Part shown: positions 43,180 to 52,007 of the stretch, in pieces
How the letters are laid out: the number at the start of each line of letters is the position of its first letter
Numbering within the stretch: position 1 is the stretch's first letter
NCBI GenBank assembly: GCA_947488175.1
Contig: CANKYO010000001.1
Location: 248,001-312,000 of the forward strand
Reading direction: 5' to 3'
Length of the DNA: 64,000 bases
Origin: an uncultured Paracoccaceae bacterium
GTDB taxonomy: Bacteria; Pseudomonadota; Alphaproteobacteria; Rhodobacterales; Rhodobacteraceae
Notes under the pieces: model-generated
Databases searched by the model: none
Seen by the model: the letters and a program-made list of their open reading frames with translations, nothing else
What the model was told of the DNA's origin: nothing
Program-made: the position numbers and the translations under genes

Positions 43180-44082
43180 TCAAATCACGGGGCTACCTGT
43201 CAAGCGTGCCATTTGTTCAAGACGCGCAACTTCTGCCTGCATCCCGCGCATCAGCGCCGCGGCAAACCGGGTCAACCGGTCCGACTGCCGGTCGGACGTA
43301 TGGCGCACCAGATAAAATGATCGCTGCAGTGAAATCTCATCGGTCAAGACCCGGCACAGCTCCGGCGCAAAGGGCAACACAAAATCATGCACAAACCCCA
43401 CCCCGGTCTGGCGCAGCATCTGCAACTGCACCGCCACCGAATTGGAGGCCAGCTGCACACCATCCGCCCCCAGCGCGCCCAGATAATCCAGTTCCTTGTC
43501 GAAAATCATATCCGGAATGTAGCCCACAACCGGCCTGCCCCGCAGGTCTTCCCGCGATCCGACGGGCGGCGCATCGGCCCTCGTTGCCAGATGCAGGTGG
43601 TAATCCGTGATCTTCTGGACCGTCAGACGACCCGCTGCTGGTGGGCTGACTGTCACCGCCATATCCGCCTCGCGGCGCGACAGGTTCACGACACGGGGCA
43701 GCGCCAAAACCTGCACTTCCAGATCAGGGTTGTCCGCCTGAATGGCGGCACAAACCTGCGGCAGCAGGAAGTTCGCCGCCCCATCCGGCGCCCCGATCCT
43801 GATCTGCCCGGTCAGTGCCGCCGACGCCCCCTGCCCTTCGTCAAACGCTAGCGACAGATGCGCCTCGGCTTCCGCCGCCCGGTCGCGCATGCGCTCACCC
43901 AGATCGGTCAACGCATAACCCTGCGGCGATTTGACAAACAATGTCGCCCCCATCGCGCGTTCCAACCGGGCCACACGGCGGCCCAGCGTCGCCGGGTCCA
44001 TCTTCAGCACAGGGGCTGCCCCCGACAGGCTTTCGGCGCGGGCCACCGCCAGAAACACCCGCATGTCATCCCAGTTTTCCAT
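43180..44082 (-). CDS. LysR-family regulator divergent from mmsA
   Basis: A 300-residue LysR protein: helix-turn-helix in residues about 1-60 (MENWDDMRVFLAVARAESLS start) and a substrate-binding domain. It is of the subgroup that lacks the usual SQPALS helix sequence and has DPATLGRRVARLE instead. The start at 44082 has AAGGA 5 nt upstream and is preferred over one seven codons earlier. It is divergent from mmsA with 96 nt between starts containing a palindrome; regulation of valine catabolism is inferred. Confidence 0.87.
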   Translation of the reverse strand: MENWDDMRVFLAVARAESLSGAAPVLKMDPATLGRRVARLERAMGATLFVKSPQGYALTDLGERMRDRAAEAEAHLSLAFDEGQGASAALTGQIRIGAPDGAANFLLPQVCAAIQADNPDLEVQVLALPRVVNLSRREADMAVTVSPPAAGRLTVQKITDYHLHLATRADAPPVGSREDLRGRPVVGYIPDMIFDKELDYLGALGADGVQLASNSVAVQLQMLRQTGVGFVHDFVLPFAPELCRVLTDEISLQRSFYLVRHTSDRQSDRLTRFAAALMRGMQAEVARLEQMARLTGSPVI

Positions 44083-44092
44083 GACATCCTTG

Positions 44093-44107
44093 CATTTTTG
44101 CAAAATG
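44093..44107. promoter_or_regulatory. Palindrome in the lysR-mmsA intergenic region
   Basis: CATTTT-TGC-AAAATG is a perfect 6-bp inverted repeat, overlapped by TTGCA-TTTT-TGCAA. It lies just upstream of the lysR start, as expected for an autoregulatory LysR site. Confidence 0.55.
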
Positions 44108-44178
44108 ATTTTGGGACATTGCGGGTTTTACCACCAAAAACGCAAGCCTATAGTGACCTCAAATTCAGGGAGGATTCC

Positions 44179-45678
44179 ATGCAAGAACTGACCCATTACA
44201 TCGGCGGCCAGCACGTCAAAGGCACATCAGGCCGCTTTGCCGATGTCTACAACCCCGCCACCGGCGACGTGCAGGCCAAGGTCCCGCTCGCCAAGGCCGA
44301 TGAACTGGCCAAGGCGGTCGAGATCGCGCAAAACGCACAGCCCGAATGGGCCGCCGTCAACCCGCAGCGCCGGGCGCGGGTCATGATGGCCTTTGTGGGC
44401 CTGCTCCACCGTGACATGGACAAACTGGCCGAGGCGCTCTCACGCGAACACGGCAAAACCCTGCCCGACGCAAAGGGCGACGTGATCCGCGGGCTCGAAG
44501 TGGTCGAATACTGCATCGGCGCGCCGCAACTGCTGAAGGGTGAATTCACCGACAGCGCGGGCCCCGGCATCGACATGTATTCGATGAAACAGCCCCTCGG
44601 CGTCACCGCAGGCATCACGCCTTTCAACTTCCCCGCCATGATCCCGATGTGGATGTTCGCGCCCGCCATCGTCTGCGGCAACGCCTTCATCCTCAAACCC
44701 TCCGAACGCGACCCATCCGTGCCCCTGATGCTGGCCGAACTGATGGAAGAAGCAGGCCTGCCCAAAGGCATCCTGCAGGTCGTCAACGGCGACAAGGAAG
44801 CTGTCGATGCGATCCTCGATCATGACGTGATCCAGTCCATCGGTTTCGTCGGCTCCACCCCGATCGCGTCATACATCTACAGCCGCGGCTGCGCGCAGGG
44901 CAAACGTGTCCAGTGCTTCGGCGGGGCGAAAAACCACATGATCATCATGCCCGACGCGGACATGGATCAAGCCGCCGACGCGCTGGTCGGCGCCGGTTAC
45001 GGTGCCGCTGGCGAACGCTGCATGGCGATCTCCGTCGCCGTACCCGTGGGTGATGAAACCGCCGACCGTCTGCTTGAAAAACTGGTGCCAAGGGTCGAGG
45101 CGCTCAAGGTCGGCCCCTACACTTCCGGCAACGATGTCGATTACGGGCCGGTCGTGACCGCTGCCGCCAAGGCCAATATCGAACGGCTGGTGCAATCTGG
45201 CATCGACCAGGGCGCGAAACTGGTCGTCGACGGGCGGGACTTCAACCTGCAAGGCTACGAAGACGGCTTCTTCGTAGGCGCGCATCTGTTCGACAACGTC
45301 ACCAAGGATATGGACATCTACAAAACCGAAATCTTCGGCCCGGTCCTGTCCACCGTGCGCGCGCAAAGCTACAAAGAGGCGCTCAGCCTCGCCATGGACC
45401 ACGAATACGGCAACGGCACCGCGATCTTTACCCGCGACGGTGACACCGCCCGCGATTTCGCCAACCGGATCAATATCGGCATGGTCGGGATCAACGTGCC
45501 GATCCCAGTGCCGCTGGCCTACCACACCTTCGGCGGCTGGAAGAAATCGGTCTTTGGCGATCTCAACCAGCACGGGCCGGACGCATTCAAGTTCTACACA
45601 CGGACCAAGACAATTACCTCCCGCTGGCCCTCGGGCATCAAGGAAGGCGGCGAATTCTCGATCCCCGTGATGGAATAA
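44179..45678 (+). CDS. mmsA: Methylmalonate-semialdehyde dehydrogenase (acylating)
   Basis: Final step of valine and also thymine degradation: oxidative conversion of methylmalonate semialdehyde to propionyl-CoA. The 499-residue aldehyde dehydrogenase has the PFNFPAMIPMWMF motif, GSTPIASYIYSRG, GGAKNHMIIMPDAD and the catalytic Cys in GAAGERCMAISVAV (near 283-296), all diagnostic of MmsA. The ATG at 44179 is preceded by GGGAGGA; a longer in-frame extension on the opposite strand of the LysR gene is not real. Partner valine genes are at 47916-50998. Confidence 0.96.
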   Translation: MQELTHYIGGQHVKGTSGRFADVYNPATGDVQAKVPLAKADELAKAVEIAQNAQPEWAAVNPQRRARVMMAFVGLLHRDMDKLAEALSREHGKTLPDAKGDVIRGLEVVEYCIGAPQLLKGEFTDSAGPGIDMYSMKQPLGVTAGITPFNFPAMIPMWMFAPAIVCGNAFILKPSERDPSVPLMLAELMEEAGLPKGILQVVNGDKEAVDAILDHDVIQSIGFVGSTPIASYIYSRGCAQGKRVQCFGGAKNHMIIMPDADMDQAADALVGAGYGAAGERCMAISVAVPVGDETADRLLEKLVPRVEALKVGPYTSGNDVDYGPVVTAAAKANIERLVQSGIDQGAKLVVDGRDFNLQGYEDGFFVGAHLFDNVTKDMDIYKTEIFGPVLSTVRAQSYKEALSLAMDHEYGNGTAIFTRDGDTARDFANRINIGMVGINVPIPVPLAYHTFGGWKKSVFGDLNQHGPDAFKFYTRTKTITSRWPSGIKEGGEFSIPVME

Positions 45679-45685
45679 TCAAACC

Positions 45686-45709
45686 GGGCGGCGTAAAACC
45701 ACGCCGCCC
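45686..45709. terminator. Hairpin between mmsA and the cupredoxin gene
   Basis: GGGCGGCGT-AAAACC-ACGCCGCCC is a 9-bp GC-rich stem between convergent genes. The plus side lacks a T-run; the minus side has a weak one (GGTTTG), so it may end both transcripts imperfectly. Confidence 0.6.
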
Positions 45710-45719
45710 CATACGGCTC

Positions 45720-46064
45720 TTAGACCACGGTGATGCTGCCTTTCATCCGTGGATGCACAGCGCAGAAATAGGTGAACGTTGCGGCTGACGGAAACTGCAG
45801 CGATGCGGACTGACCGCCGCGCAGATTGCCGGTATCGAACGCGCCACTATCGGCGGTGGCGGTGTGCGGGGCGTTATCCTCATTCACAAACTGCACGGTA
45901 TCGCCAGCATTGATTGTCAGATTGGCTGGCTCAAACGCGAAATTCCGGATGGCGACTGTATGTGTGGTCGCATGACCATCAGCCCGGGCCATATGCGCTG
46001 CGAGCGGTGCCACTGCGGCAACAGCTGCCAGACGAAGGGCGGTACGACGAGTAATCTTTGACAT
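45720..46064 (-). CDS. Cupredoxin (amicyanin/plastocyanin-like), Tat-exported
   Basis: A 114-residue small blue-copper protein. The signal peptide has a twin-arginine pattern (ITRRTALRLAAVAAVAPLAAH). The copper ligands are His in NAPHTAT and Cys, His and Met in FCAVHPRM near the end. It probably carries electrons in the periplasm. The start at 46064 has GAGGAA upstream; an in-frame extension of 42 residues has no supporting ribosome site. Confidence 0.88.
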   Translation of the reverse strand: MSKITRRTALRLAAVAAVAPLAAHMARADGHATTHTVAIRNFAFEPANLTINAGDTVQFVNEDNAPHTATADSGAFDTGNLRGGQSASLQFPSAATFTYFCAVHPRMKGSITVV

Positions 46065-46926
46065 TGGTTTTTCCTCAAGTTTCAAATCAGATCGTAAACC
46101 CCACTCTGCTAACCGCGGGCGAGGTATCAGACGCAAAACAAAAACAACGGCACCACACGAAGAACAGGGCAAGAGCCGGGGATGTTGCAAAGCATCTGTC
46201 TAGAATACGCGCAATGAACCGGCTTTATTCCCGGAATTTTGAAAAAATTTCCAGATTCTGGAAAAAACCTGCCGCGGCGCATTTCCAGGCCTCCGTCAAC
46301 AGGCCTCTAAACCCCGGCTTCTTGTCGCTTCTCCCACACCCGCCAGTTGCGCCCTTGCCCCTTAGAAAGCTGATAAATGGTGATGCGCCGTCAGGCCGAA
46401 ATACCCAAAACCACGCTACAGTCTGGCCTTCAAACCGGTGGGAACAAAGCTGAACTGCGGCAATCCAATAACTGCAGATCATACCATCCCGTGCGACAGC
46501 GCTGCCGGTTATCCTCACAAGAAACAATTGACCATCGCCTGCAACGGTGCCGTCCGGCAATCGGATTCCTGCAACAAACGCTATCTAGTGACCGATGATG
46601 CCCAAATGCTGATTGATGTTCTCAAAGATCAACGGATCACCAATGACATCAAGTTGCAAGCCAAGCTCATCGTCAAACTCTCTGATCAATTTGTCTCGCC
46701 AGCCTTCTCCGAAATCGACCTCCGCCCGTGATGGTGCCGTCGTCATTATACACCTCCGCTGCCAGCAGGCAGCCATCACGCCAAGCAAGGCCAAGGGTCT
46801 TGATCTGAATGCTGTGTGCCGGACGCTAGATTGTCATTGGCCGAACCGCTCCGATGCGCGCCGGTCATCAACCGACAATTCCGGTTGCACTGATACCAGA
46901 TCGTCCATAACCGCTGCGCCTCCCGC
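46065..46926. other. Gene-poor stretch, possibly decayed sequence
   Basis: About 860 bases with no well-supported gene. Several overlapping short open frames of 60-130 codons on both strands have no recognisable domain. AT-richer segments around 46220-46270 and mixed codon use suggest relic DNA. One short minus-strand frame with a ribosome site is listed separately. Confidence 0.5.
46585..46746 (-). CDS. Possible 53-residue protein
   Basis: A short frame, starting MTTAPSRAEVDFGEGWRDKL and continuing through REFDDELGLQL to an ending of HLGIIGH, is preceded by GGAGGTG six bases before the ATG. The composition (acidic, with a plausible amphipathic helix) looks protein-like, but no family is recognised and a competing frame runs on the plus strand. 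It could be a relic of a longer gene. Confidence 0.3.
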   Translation of the reverse strand: MTTAPSRAEVDFGEGWRDKLIREFDDELGLQLDVIGDPLIFENINQHLGIIGH

Positions 46927-47781
46927 TCAGGCCAACATCTTCCCCAAATAATGCACAACCGGCACAATCAGCTCTGCATCGTCCCAATATGACGCATGCG
47001 ACAGCGGATCCCAACCACCCGTCGGCGGCGCTCCCAGATGGATCGGGATATCACGCAGATGCCGGTCCGACACCATTTTCGCATAGCGCGGGGCGGCTGG
47101 CCCCAACGGATAAGCCAGAATATCCTCGCGATCATAAAAGTTCTGCCACCATGTCACGATCTGCCGATCTTCGGGCAGGTCAGCACCGGGATAGGCAATC
47201 GGTGTGATATCGGCAGGCTTGTGCGGGAACAGAAACACCGGAATGTTGCAGCCAAACGTCATCAGCCCTGCCACCGTGCGCATATTCTGCAAGGGCGATC
47301 CAAACCGGCGTTCGCCCGTGCGTGCCTCGAACCGTTGCAGATCATAGATATAGTTTGACACCACATGCCCGCCCAGCGAATGGGCCAGGATCAGCAGCTG
47401 CCCCCCCGGCCCGATATCAGCCTCGATATCACGCACCGTCAGTTCCAAACGACTGTGGATCTGCTCGTAAAACGCTGACGACCCATCGGCCGTCTTGCGA
47501 TAGGCGGCGGCATCCGACAGGGCGGCCATGACAAAGCCGCGCGGCGCCTCTGCATTGGTCTTGTCGCGGATATCATCAAGAAATCCCTGCTGACGGCCCT
47601 GCAGTATATCCGACCAGAACACCTCGCGCCACGCCACCCGCCCCGCATCATCACCCAGCTTGCGTTGCACACGACGCGCCATATCTGCTGAAAACGTCAA
47701 ATCGTTTGTCTGTGCCGGTCTTTGATCGCCCAACCGACCCACACCATGGATCACAATCACACCGATTTTCTGCTCAGCCAC
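46927..47781 (-). CDS. Alpha/beta hydrolase-like protein
   Basis: A 284-residue cytoplasmic protein with the start IGVIVIHGVG (oxyanion strand) and the nucleophile elbow AHSLGGHVVSNYIY (Ser near 130). An acidic residue and a late His (PLSHASYWDD) can complete the triad. It resembles lipase-like proteins of unknown substrate. The GTG at 47781 is preferred because AAAGGA lies 6 nt upstream and the remaining in-frame N-terminal extension shows no ribosome site. It is divergent from the acyl-CoA dehydrogenase gene. Confidence 0.75.
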   Translation of the reverse strand: MAEQKIGVIVIHGVGRLGDQRPAQTNDLTFSADMARRVQRKLGDDAGRVAWREVFWSDILQGRQQGFLDDIRDKTNAEAPRGFVMAALSDAAAYRKTADGSSAFYEQIHSRLELTVRDIEADIGPGGQLLILAHSLGGHVVSNYIYDLQRFEARTGERRFGSPLQNMRTVAGLMTFGCNIPVFLFPHKPADITPIAYPGADLPEDRQIVTWWQNFYDREDILAYPLGPAAPRYAKMVSDRHLRDIPIHLGAPPTGGWDPLSHASYWDDAELIVPVVHYLGKMLA

Positions 47782-47915
47782 AGATGATTCCTTTCGCAAA
47801 ACACTGTCTTTATGGCCAAACAGGAATAACCAATTGCTAACAGCCAAGACTTGCCAAAGCCGCGCAATCGGCCCAAGAATATGAACAAGCGTTCAATTCA
47901 TGCGGGAGGGGCATC

Positions 47916-49052
47916 ATGGACTTTGCATTGACCGAGGAACAATCGGCCATTTTCGACATGGCTCAGGCCTTTGGGGCCGAACATATCGCCCCTCATGCCC
48001 GCCAATGGGAAAGCGACGGCACAATCCCCAAAACGCTCTGGCCCAAACTCGCCGAACTCGGCTTTGGCGGGCTTTACGTGACCGAGGATCTGGGCGGCTC
48101 CGGCCTCTCCCGCCTTGACGCGACACTGGTCTTCGAAGCCCTCTCGCAGTCCTGCGCCTCGGTCGCCGCCTTCCTGTCGATCCACAACATGTGCGCCCGG
48201 ATGATAGACGCCTACGGGTCGGACGCCCTGCGCAACCATGTGCTACCCAAGGCAGTCACCATGGAAACCATCCTCAGCTACTGCCTGACCGAACCCGGCT
48301 CCGGCTCTGACGCTGCCGCGCTGAAAACCAAGGCCATCCGCACCAACGAAGGGTTCGAACTCACCGGGACCAAGGCCTTCATCTCCGGCGGCGGCTATTC
48401 CGACGCCTATATCGTCATGGCCCGCACCGGCGACGACGGACCCAAGGGGATCAGCGCGATCCTTGTGGAAGAGGGCACGGACGGCCTCAGCTATGGCGGG
48501 CTGGAGGACAAGATGGGCTGGCGCTCCCAACCCACCCGTCAGGTCCAGATGGACGCCTGCAAAGCCCCTGCCGGCAACCTGCTCGGCGACGAAGGACAAG
48601 GGTTCAAATACGCCATGGCCGGCCTTGACGGCGGGCGGCTCAACATCGCCGCCTGCTCGCTTGGTGCGGCGCAATCCGCACTCGACCAGACGCTGGCCTA
48701 TATGAAAGAACGCAAGGCCTTCGGCAAACCCATCGACCAGTTCCAAGGGCTGCAATTCCGGCTGGCGGATATGGAGATTGATCTGCAATCCGCCCGCACC
48801 TTCCTGCGCCACGCCGCCTGGAAGCTCGACACCGGCGCGCCCGACGCCACCAAATTCTGCGCCATGGCCAAGAAACAGGTGACAGAGGTCGGCAGCCGCG
48901 TCGCCGACCAGTGCCTGCAACTGCATGGCGGCTATGGCTACCTCGCCGATTACGGGATCGAAAAGATCGTGCGCGACCTGCGGGTCCACCAGATCCTCGA
49001 AGGCACCAACGAAATCATGCGGCTGATCACCGCCCGACATCTGATCCAGTAA
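47916..49052 (+). CDS. Acyl-CoA dehydrogenase, probably isobutyryl-CoA dehydrogenase
   Basis: A 378-residue FAD enzyme. SYCLTEPGSGSDAAALKT, TGTKAFISGGGYSDAY and the C-terminal HQILEGTNEIMRLITAR with its catalytic Glu are family hallmarks. The next genes encode 3-hydroxyisobutyryl-CoA hydrolase and 3-hydroxyisobutyrate dehydrogenase, so the natural substrate is likely isobutyryl-CoA from valine. GGGAGGGG precedes the ATG. A missing piece is the hydratase for methacrylyl-CoA, which is not in this cluster. Confidence 0.9.
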   Translation: MDFALTEEQSAIFDMAQAFGAEHIAPHARQWESDGTIPKTLWPKLAELGFGGLYVTEDLGGSGLSRLDATLVFEALSQSCASVAAFLSIHNMCARMIDAYGSDALRNHVLPKAVTMETILSYCLTEPGSGSDAAALKTKAIRTNEGFELTGTKAFISGGGYSDAYIVMARTGDDGPKGISAILVEEGTDGLSYGGLEDKMGWRSQPTRQVQMDACKAPAGNLLGDEGQGFKYAMAGLDGGRLNIAACSLGAAQSALDQTLAYMKERKAFGKPIDQFQGLQFRLADMEIDLQSARTFLRHAAWKLDTGAPDATKFCAMAKKQVTEVGSRVADQCLQLHGGYGYLADYGIEKIVRDLRVHQILEGTNEIMRLITARHLIQ

Positions 49053-49097
49053 ACACCCGTCCCGGGCATGATCCGGGACCTCCACGTCAGGCCAAAC

Positions 49098-50135
49098 ATG
49101 ACCGACATCATCATCCGCAAGACCGGGCGCGCAGGCCACATCACGCTCAACCGACCCAAGGCGCTGAACGCGCTGACTTGGGATATGTGCCTGGCCATCG
49201 AATCCGCCCTCGATGACTGGCGCAATGACCCCGATGTCGCCCTGATCTTCATCGACGGCGCAGGCGACCGCGCCTTCTGTTCTGGCGGGGATATCGCCGA
49301 AATGCACGCGACCGCCGGGCGCGGCGATTACGACTACGGTCAACGCTTCTGGCGCGATGAATATCGGCTCAACGCCAAAATCCACACCTACCCCATACCC
49401 ATCGTCACCTTCCTGCAAGGCTTCACCATGGGTGGGGGCGTCGGCGTCGGCTGCCACGCTTCGCACCGGATCGTCTGCGACAGCAGCCAGATCGCGATGC
49501 CCGAATGTGGAATCGGGCTTGTCCCCGATGTGGGCGGCTCACTGATCCTCGCCAAGGCGCCCGGACATTGTGGCGAATTCCTCGGGCTATCTGGCGACCG
49601 GATGAACGCGGGCGACGCGATCTATGCAGGCTTCGCTGACAGCTACATCCCGGAAAGCGAATGGGAGGCGCTGAAGACAGCACTGATCGACAGCGGTGAT
49701 CCTGCGGTGATCAAACCGCACCCTGCCCCCGAAAGCCGCCTTGCAGGCTGGCAAACCGAAATTGACGCGACCTTCGCAGGGGACACCCTCGGCGACATCT
49801 ACCGCGCCATGCCCGCTACCCCCGGCCACGCTATCGCCCATGCGCGCAAACTGATGGACCGGAACGCCCCGCTGGCCATGTCGGTCGCCACGCAGATCAT
49901 CCATCAGGTCCGCGCCGACCCGCGCATCGAAAACGCGCTCGACCACGAATTCCGCTATACCTATCGCTGCGCCGAACAGGGCGATTTCATCGAAGGAATC
50001 AGGGCCGCCATCATCGACCGGGACCGCAACCCGAAATGGCAACACGCCAATTGGGCCGACGTGCCCGCATCAGAGGTTCAGCGTATGACCGCACCCTTGG
50101 GTGAAAACGCGCTGCAATGGGAGAACTATCCATGA
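49098..50135 (+). CDS. 3-hydroxyisobutyryl-CoA hydrolase (HIBCH-like)
   Basis: A 345-residue crotonase-fold enzyme. RAFCSGGDIAEMH, the oxyanion turn MGGGVGVGCHASHRI, MPECGIGLVPDVGG and the longer C-terminal part (HEFRYTYRCAEQGDFIEGIRA) identify the HIBCH branch rather than an ordinary hydratase. It releases 3-hydroxyisobutyrate from its CoA ester in valine breakdown. The ATG at 49098 matches the family start (MTDIIIRKTG). It overlaps mmsB by 4 nt. Confidence 0.9.
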   Translation: MTDIIIRKTGRAGHITLNRPKALNALTWDMCLAIESALDDWRNDPDVALIFIDGAGDRAFCSGGDIAEMHATAGRGDYDYGQRFWRDEYRLNAKIHTYPIPIVTFLQGFTMGGGVGVGCHASHRIVCDSSQIAMPECGIGLVPDVGGSLILAKAPGHCGEFLGLSGDRMNAGDAIYAGFADSYIPESEWEALKTALIDSGDPAVIKPHPAPESRLAGWQTEIDATFAGDTLGDIYRAMPATPGHAIAHARKLMDRNAPLAMSVATQIIHQVRADPRIENALDHEFRYTYRCAEQGDFIEGIRAAIIDRDRNPKWQHANWADVPASEVQRMTAPLGENALQWENYP

Positions 50136-50998
50136 AAATCGGATTTATCGGCCTCGGCAATATGGGCGCGCCCATGGCCGCCAATCTGGCCAAACACCAC
50201 GACGTCACCGGGTTCGACACCATCGCCAAACCCGACGGCATCACTATGGCGACAAGTGCTGCAGACGCCGCCCAAGACGCCGACGTGGTCATCACCATGC
50301 TGCCCAACGGCGATATCCTGCGGGCCGTCGCCGCCGAAATCCACCCGGTCATGAAACCCGGCGCGATCCATCTCGACTGCTCCACCGTCGATGTGGAAAG
50401 CGCCCGCGCCGTCGCCACACAGGCCGAAACCCACAACCTCGCCGCCATCGACGCCCCCGTCTCCGGCGGGATCGGCGGGGCGCAAGCGGGCACGCTCACC
50501 TTCATGGCAGGCGGGCCAGACGCGGCCTTCGCCACCGTCAAACCGCTTTTCGACATCATGGGGCAAAAGGCCGTGCATTGCGGGCCAGCGGGCAACGGTC
50601 AGGCCGCCAAGATCTGCAACAACATGATCCTCGGCGTCACCATGATCGCCACGTGCGAGGCTTTCGTGCTCGCCGACAAACTCGGCCTCGACCGGCAGGC
50701 GATGTTCGACGTGGTCAGCACCTCATCGGGCTATTCATGGACCATGAACGCCTACTGCCCTGCTCCCGGCATCGGGCCGCAAAGCCCCGCGGACAACGAC
50801 TACAAACCCGGCTTTGCCGCGGAACTGATGCTCAAGGATCTCAACCTGTCACAAATGGCTGCCGAGGCCGCTGACGCCGACACCCCCATGGGGCAAGCCG
50901 CGACAGCGCTCTACCGTCAATTCGTGGAAAACGAAGATGGCAAAGGCAACGATTTCTCGGCCATGCTCCCCCGCTTTGAAAAACGGCACCGTGGATGA
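50132..50998 (+). CDS. mmsB: 3-hydroxyisobutyrate dehydrogenase
   Basis: Oxidises 3-hydroxyisobutyrate to methylmalonate semialdehyde with NAD. The 288-residue protein has the N-terminal GFIGLGNMGAPMAANL motif, the substrate-binding DAPVSGGIGGAQAGTL and the catalytic Lys in GNGQAAKICNNM. The start at 50132 overlaps the HIBCH stop by 4 nt. Its own stop overlaps the Crp/Fnr gene by 4 nt. The product feeds MmsA, encoded at 44179, so one pathway is split by about 2 kb of other genes. Confidence 0.95.
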   Translation: MKIGFIGLGNMGAPMAANLAKHHDVTGFDTIAKPDGITMATSAADAAQDADVVITMLPNGDILRAVAAEIHPVMKPGAIHLDCSTVDVESARAVATQAETHNLAAIDAPVSGGIGGAQAGTLTFMAGGPDAAFATVKPLFDIMGQKAVHCGPAGNGQAAKICNNMILGVTMIATCEAFVLADKLGLDRQAMFDVVSTSSGYSWTMNAYCPAPGIGPQSPADNDYKPGFAAELMLKDLNLSQMAAEAADADTPMGQAATALYRQFVENEDGKGNDFSAMLPRFEKRHRG

Positions 50999-51651
50999 AT
51001 TGGCTTGAACAGCCTCCATGGAACCAATTGCCTGCGGAGGCTTTGAAAGCACTCGCGCAACTCCGCCCACTGAACCTGCAAAAGGGCGACATCGTCTTCC
51101 AACCCGGCCAGACGGCAAAGGGTTTCGCAGTTGTCCTCAGCGGACAGATCGACGTTTATCTGATTGGGCCGACCGGGCGAGACATCCTGCTTTACAGCGT
51201 CACGCCCGGGCAAAGCTGCGTCCAGACAACGCTCGGGCTGCTGGGGGGTGAACCATATAGCGGCGAAGGTCTGGCAGCGCGGGACAGCCAGATCATCCTG
51301 ATCCCCGGCACGCTGTTTACAAATCTGATGGACAGCACGCCAATGTTCCGGACGCTTGTGTTCCAGGCCTTTGCGGAACGCATGCAAAACACCATGCATG
51401 TACTTGAAAAAATTGCTTTTCAACGGATCGAGGCGCGACTTGCTGAAGCCCTGCTTTCTATGGCTAATCAAGGCGAGGTCCGGGCCACACAGACCGAAAT
51501 CGCCAGCCATATCGGCTCCGCCCGCGAAGTGATATCGCGGCGTCTGGACAGTTTCGCCCGGCGCGGCTGGGTCACAACTGAACGGGGCCATGTCGTGATC
51601 CGGGACGCGGACGCACTCAAACGTTTGATCAGCTTCGCGGGCGAAACGTGA
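50995..51651 (+). CDS. Crp/Fnr-family transcriptional regulator
   Basis: A 218-residue regulator with an N-terminal cyclic-nucleotide-type beta-roll (GDIVFQPGQTAKGFAVVLSGQIDVY) and a C-terminal HTH_Crp domain (TQTEIASHIGSAREVISRRL). The four-Cys pattern of Fe-S Fnr proteins is absent; a single Cys is present near residue 82. The signal is unknown. It overlaps mmsB but is followed by a DUF2892 protein; in Rhodobacterales such regulators often go with DUF2892 genes, so it may control that gene rather than valine use. Confidence 0.85.
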   Translation: MNWLEQPPWNQLPAEALKALAQLRPLNLQKGDIVFQPGQTAKGFAVVLSGQIDVYLIGPTGRDILLYSVTPGQSCVQTTLGLLGGEPYSGEGLAARDSQIILIPGTLFTNLMDSTPMFRTLVFQAFAERMQNTMHVLEKIAFQRIEARLAEALLSMANQGEVRATQTEIASHIGSAREVISRRLDSFARRGWVTTERGHVVIRDADALKRLISFAGET

Positions 51652-51732
51652 CCAAGTCACAGACCCGCGCAGCCATCGGATATATCCTTTCTGCATCAAC
51701 CAAATCATCGGTACGTCAGAAAAGGAAACAAC

Positions 51733-51936
51733 ATGACAAAGAATGTAGGAACTCTCGACCGCGTGCTTCGCATCGTTCTGGGCGTCGCACTTCTGATCGG
51801 TTTCTTCTTGAACCGCGACGGCGCCTATAGCTGGCTCTATCTGATCGGCATCTTGCCATTGGCGACCGGTCTGTTATCCACCTGCCCGCTCTATTCGCTG
51901 CTTGGCATTCGGACCTGCCCGCTCAAGAATAGCTGA
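51733..51936 (+). CDS. DUF2892 inner-membrane protein
   Basis: A 67-residue protein starting MTKNVGTLDRVLRIVLGVAL, with two membrane helices and the conserved late segment TGLLSTCPLYSLLGIRTCP holding two Cys residues. DUF2892 proteins are often linked to rhodanese or sulfide-handling genes; the role is unknown. AAGGAAAC precedes the ATG. It follows the Crp/Fnr gene by about 80 nt. Confidence 0.88.
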   Translation: MTKNVGTLDRVLRIVLGVALLIGFFLNRDGAYSWLYLIGILPLATGLLSTCPLYSLLGIRTCPLKNS

Positions 51937-52007
51937 TTGGTCAAACCTGCCGGCTGATCTATCCGTCACTCTCATCCAGCACCACCGATTTGACGGAATG
52001 AATGCCC

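Noticed and set aside
43858..44178. Long N-terminal extension of mmsA
   Set aside because: The extension lies antisense to the LysR gene and has no ribosome site; the ATG at 44179 has GGGAGGA upstream and matches the family start.
46438..46731. 97-codon plus-strand frame in the gene-poor stretch
   Set aside because: No ribosome site and no family; it competes with a minus-strand frame that has a better start. Neither is convincing.
48243..49466. 407-codon minus-strand frame opposite the acyl-CoA dehydrogenase
   Set aside because: Shadow frame produced by high GC codon usage; no ribosome site or recognisable domain.
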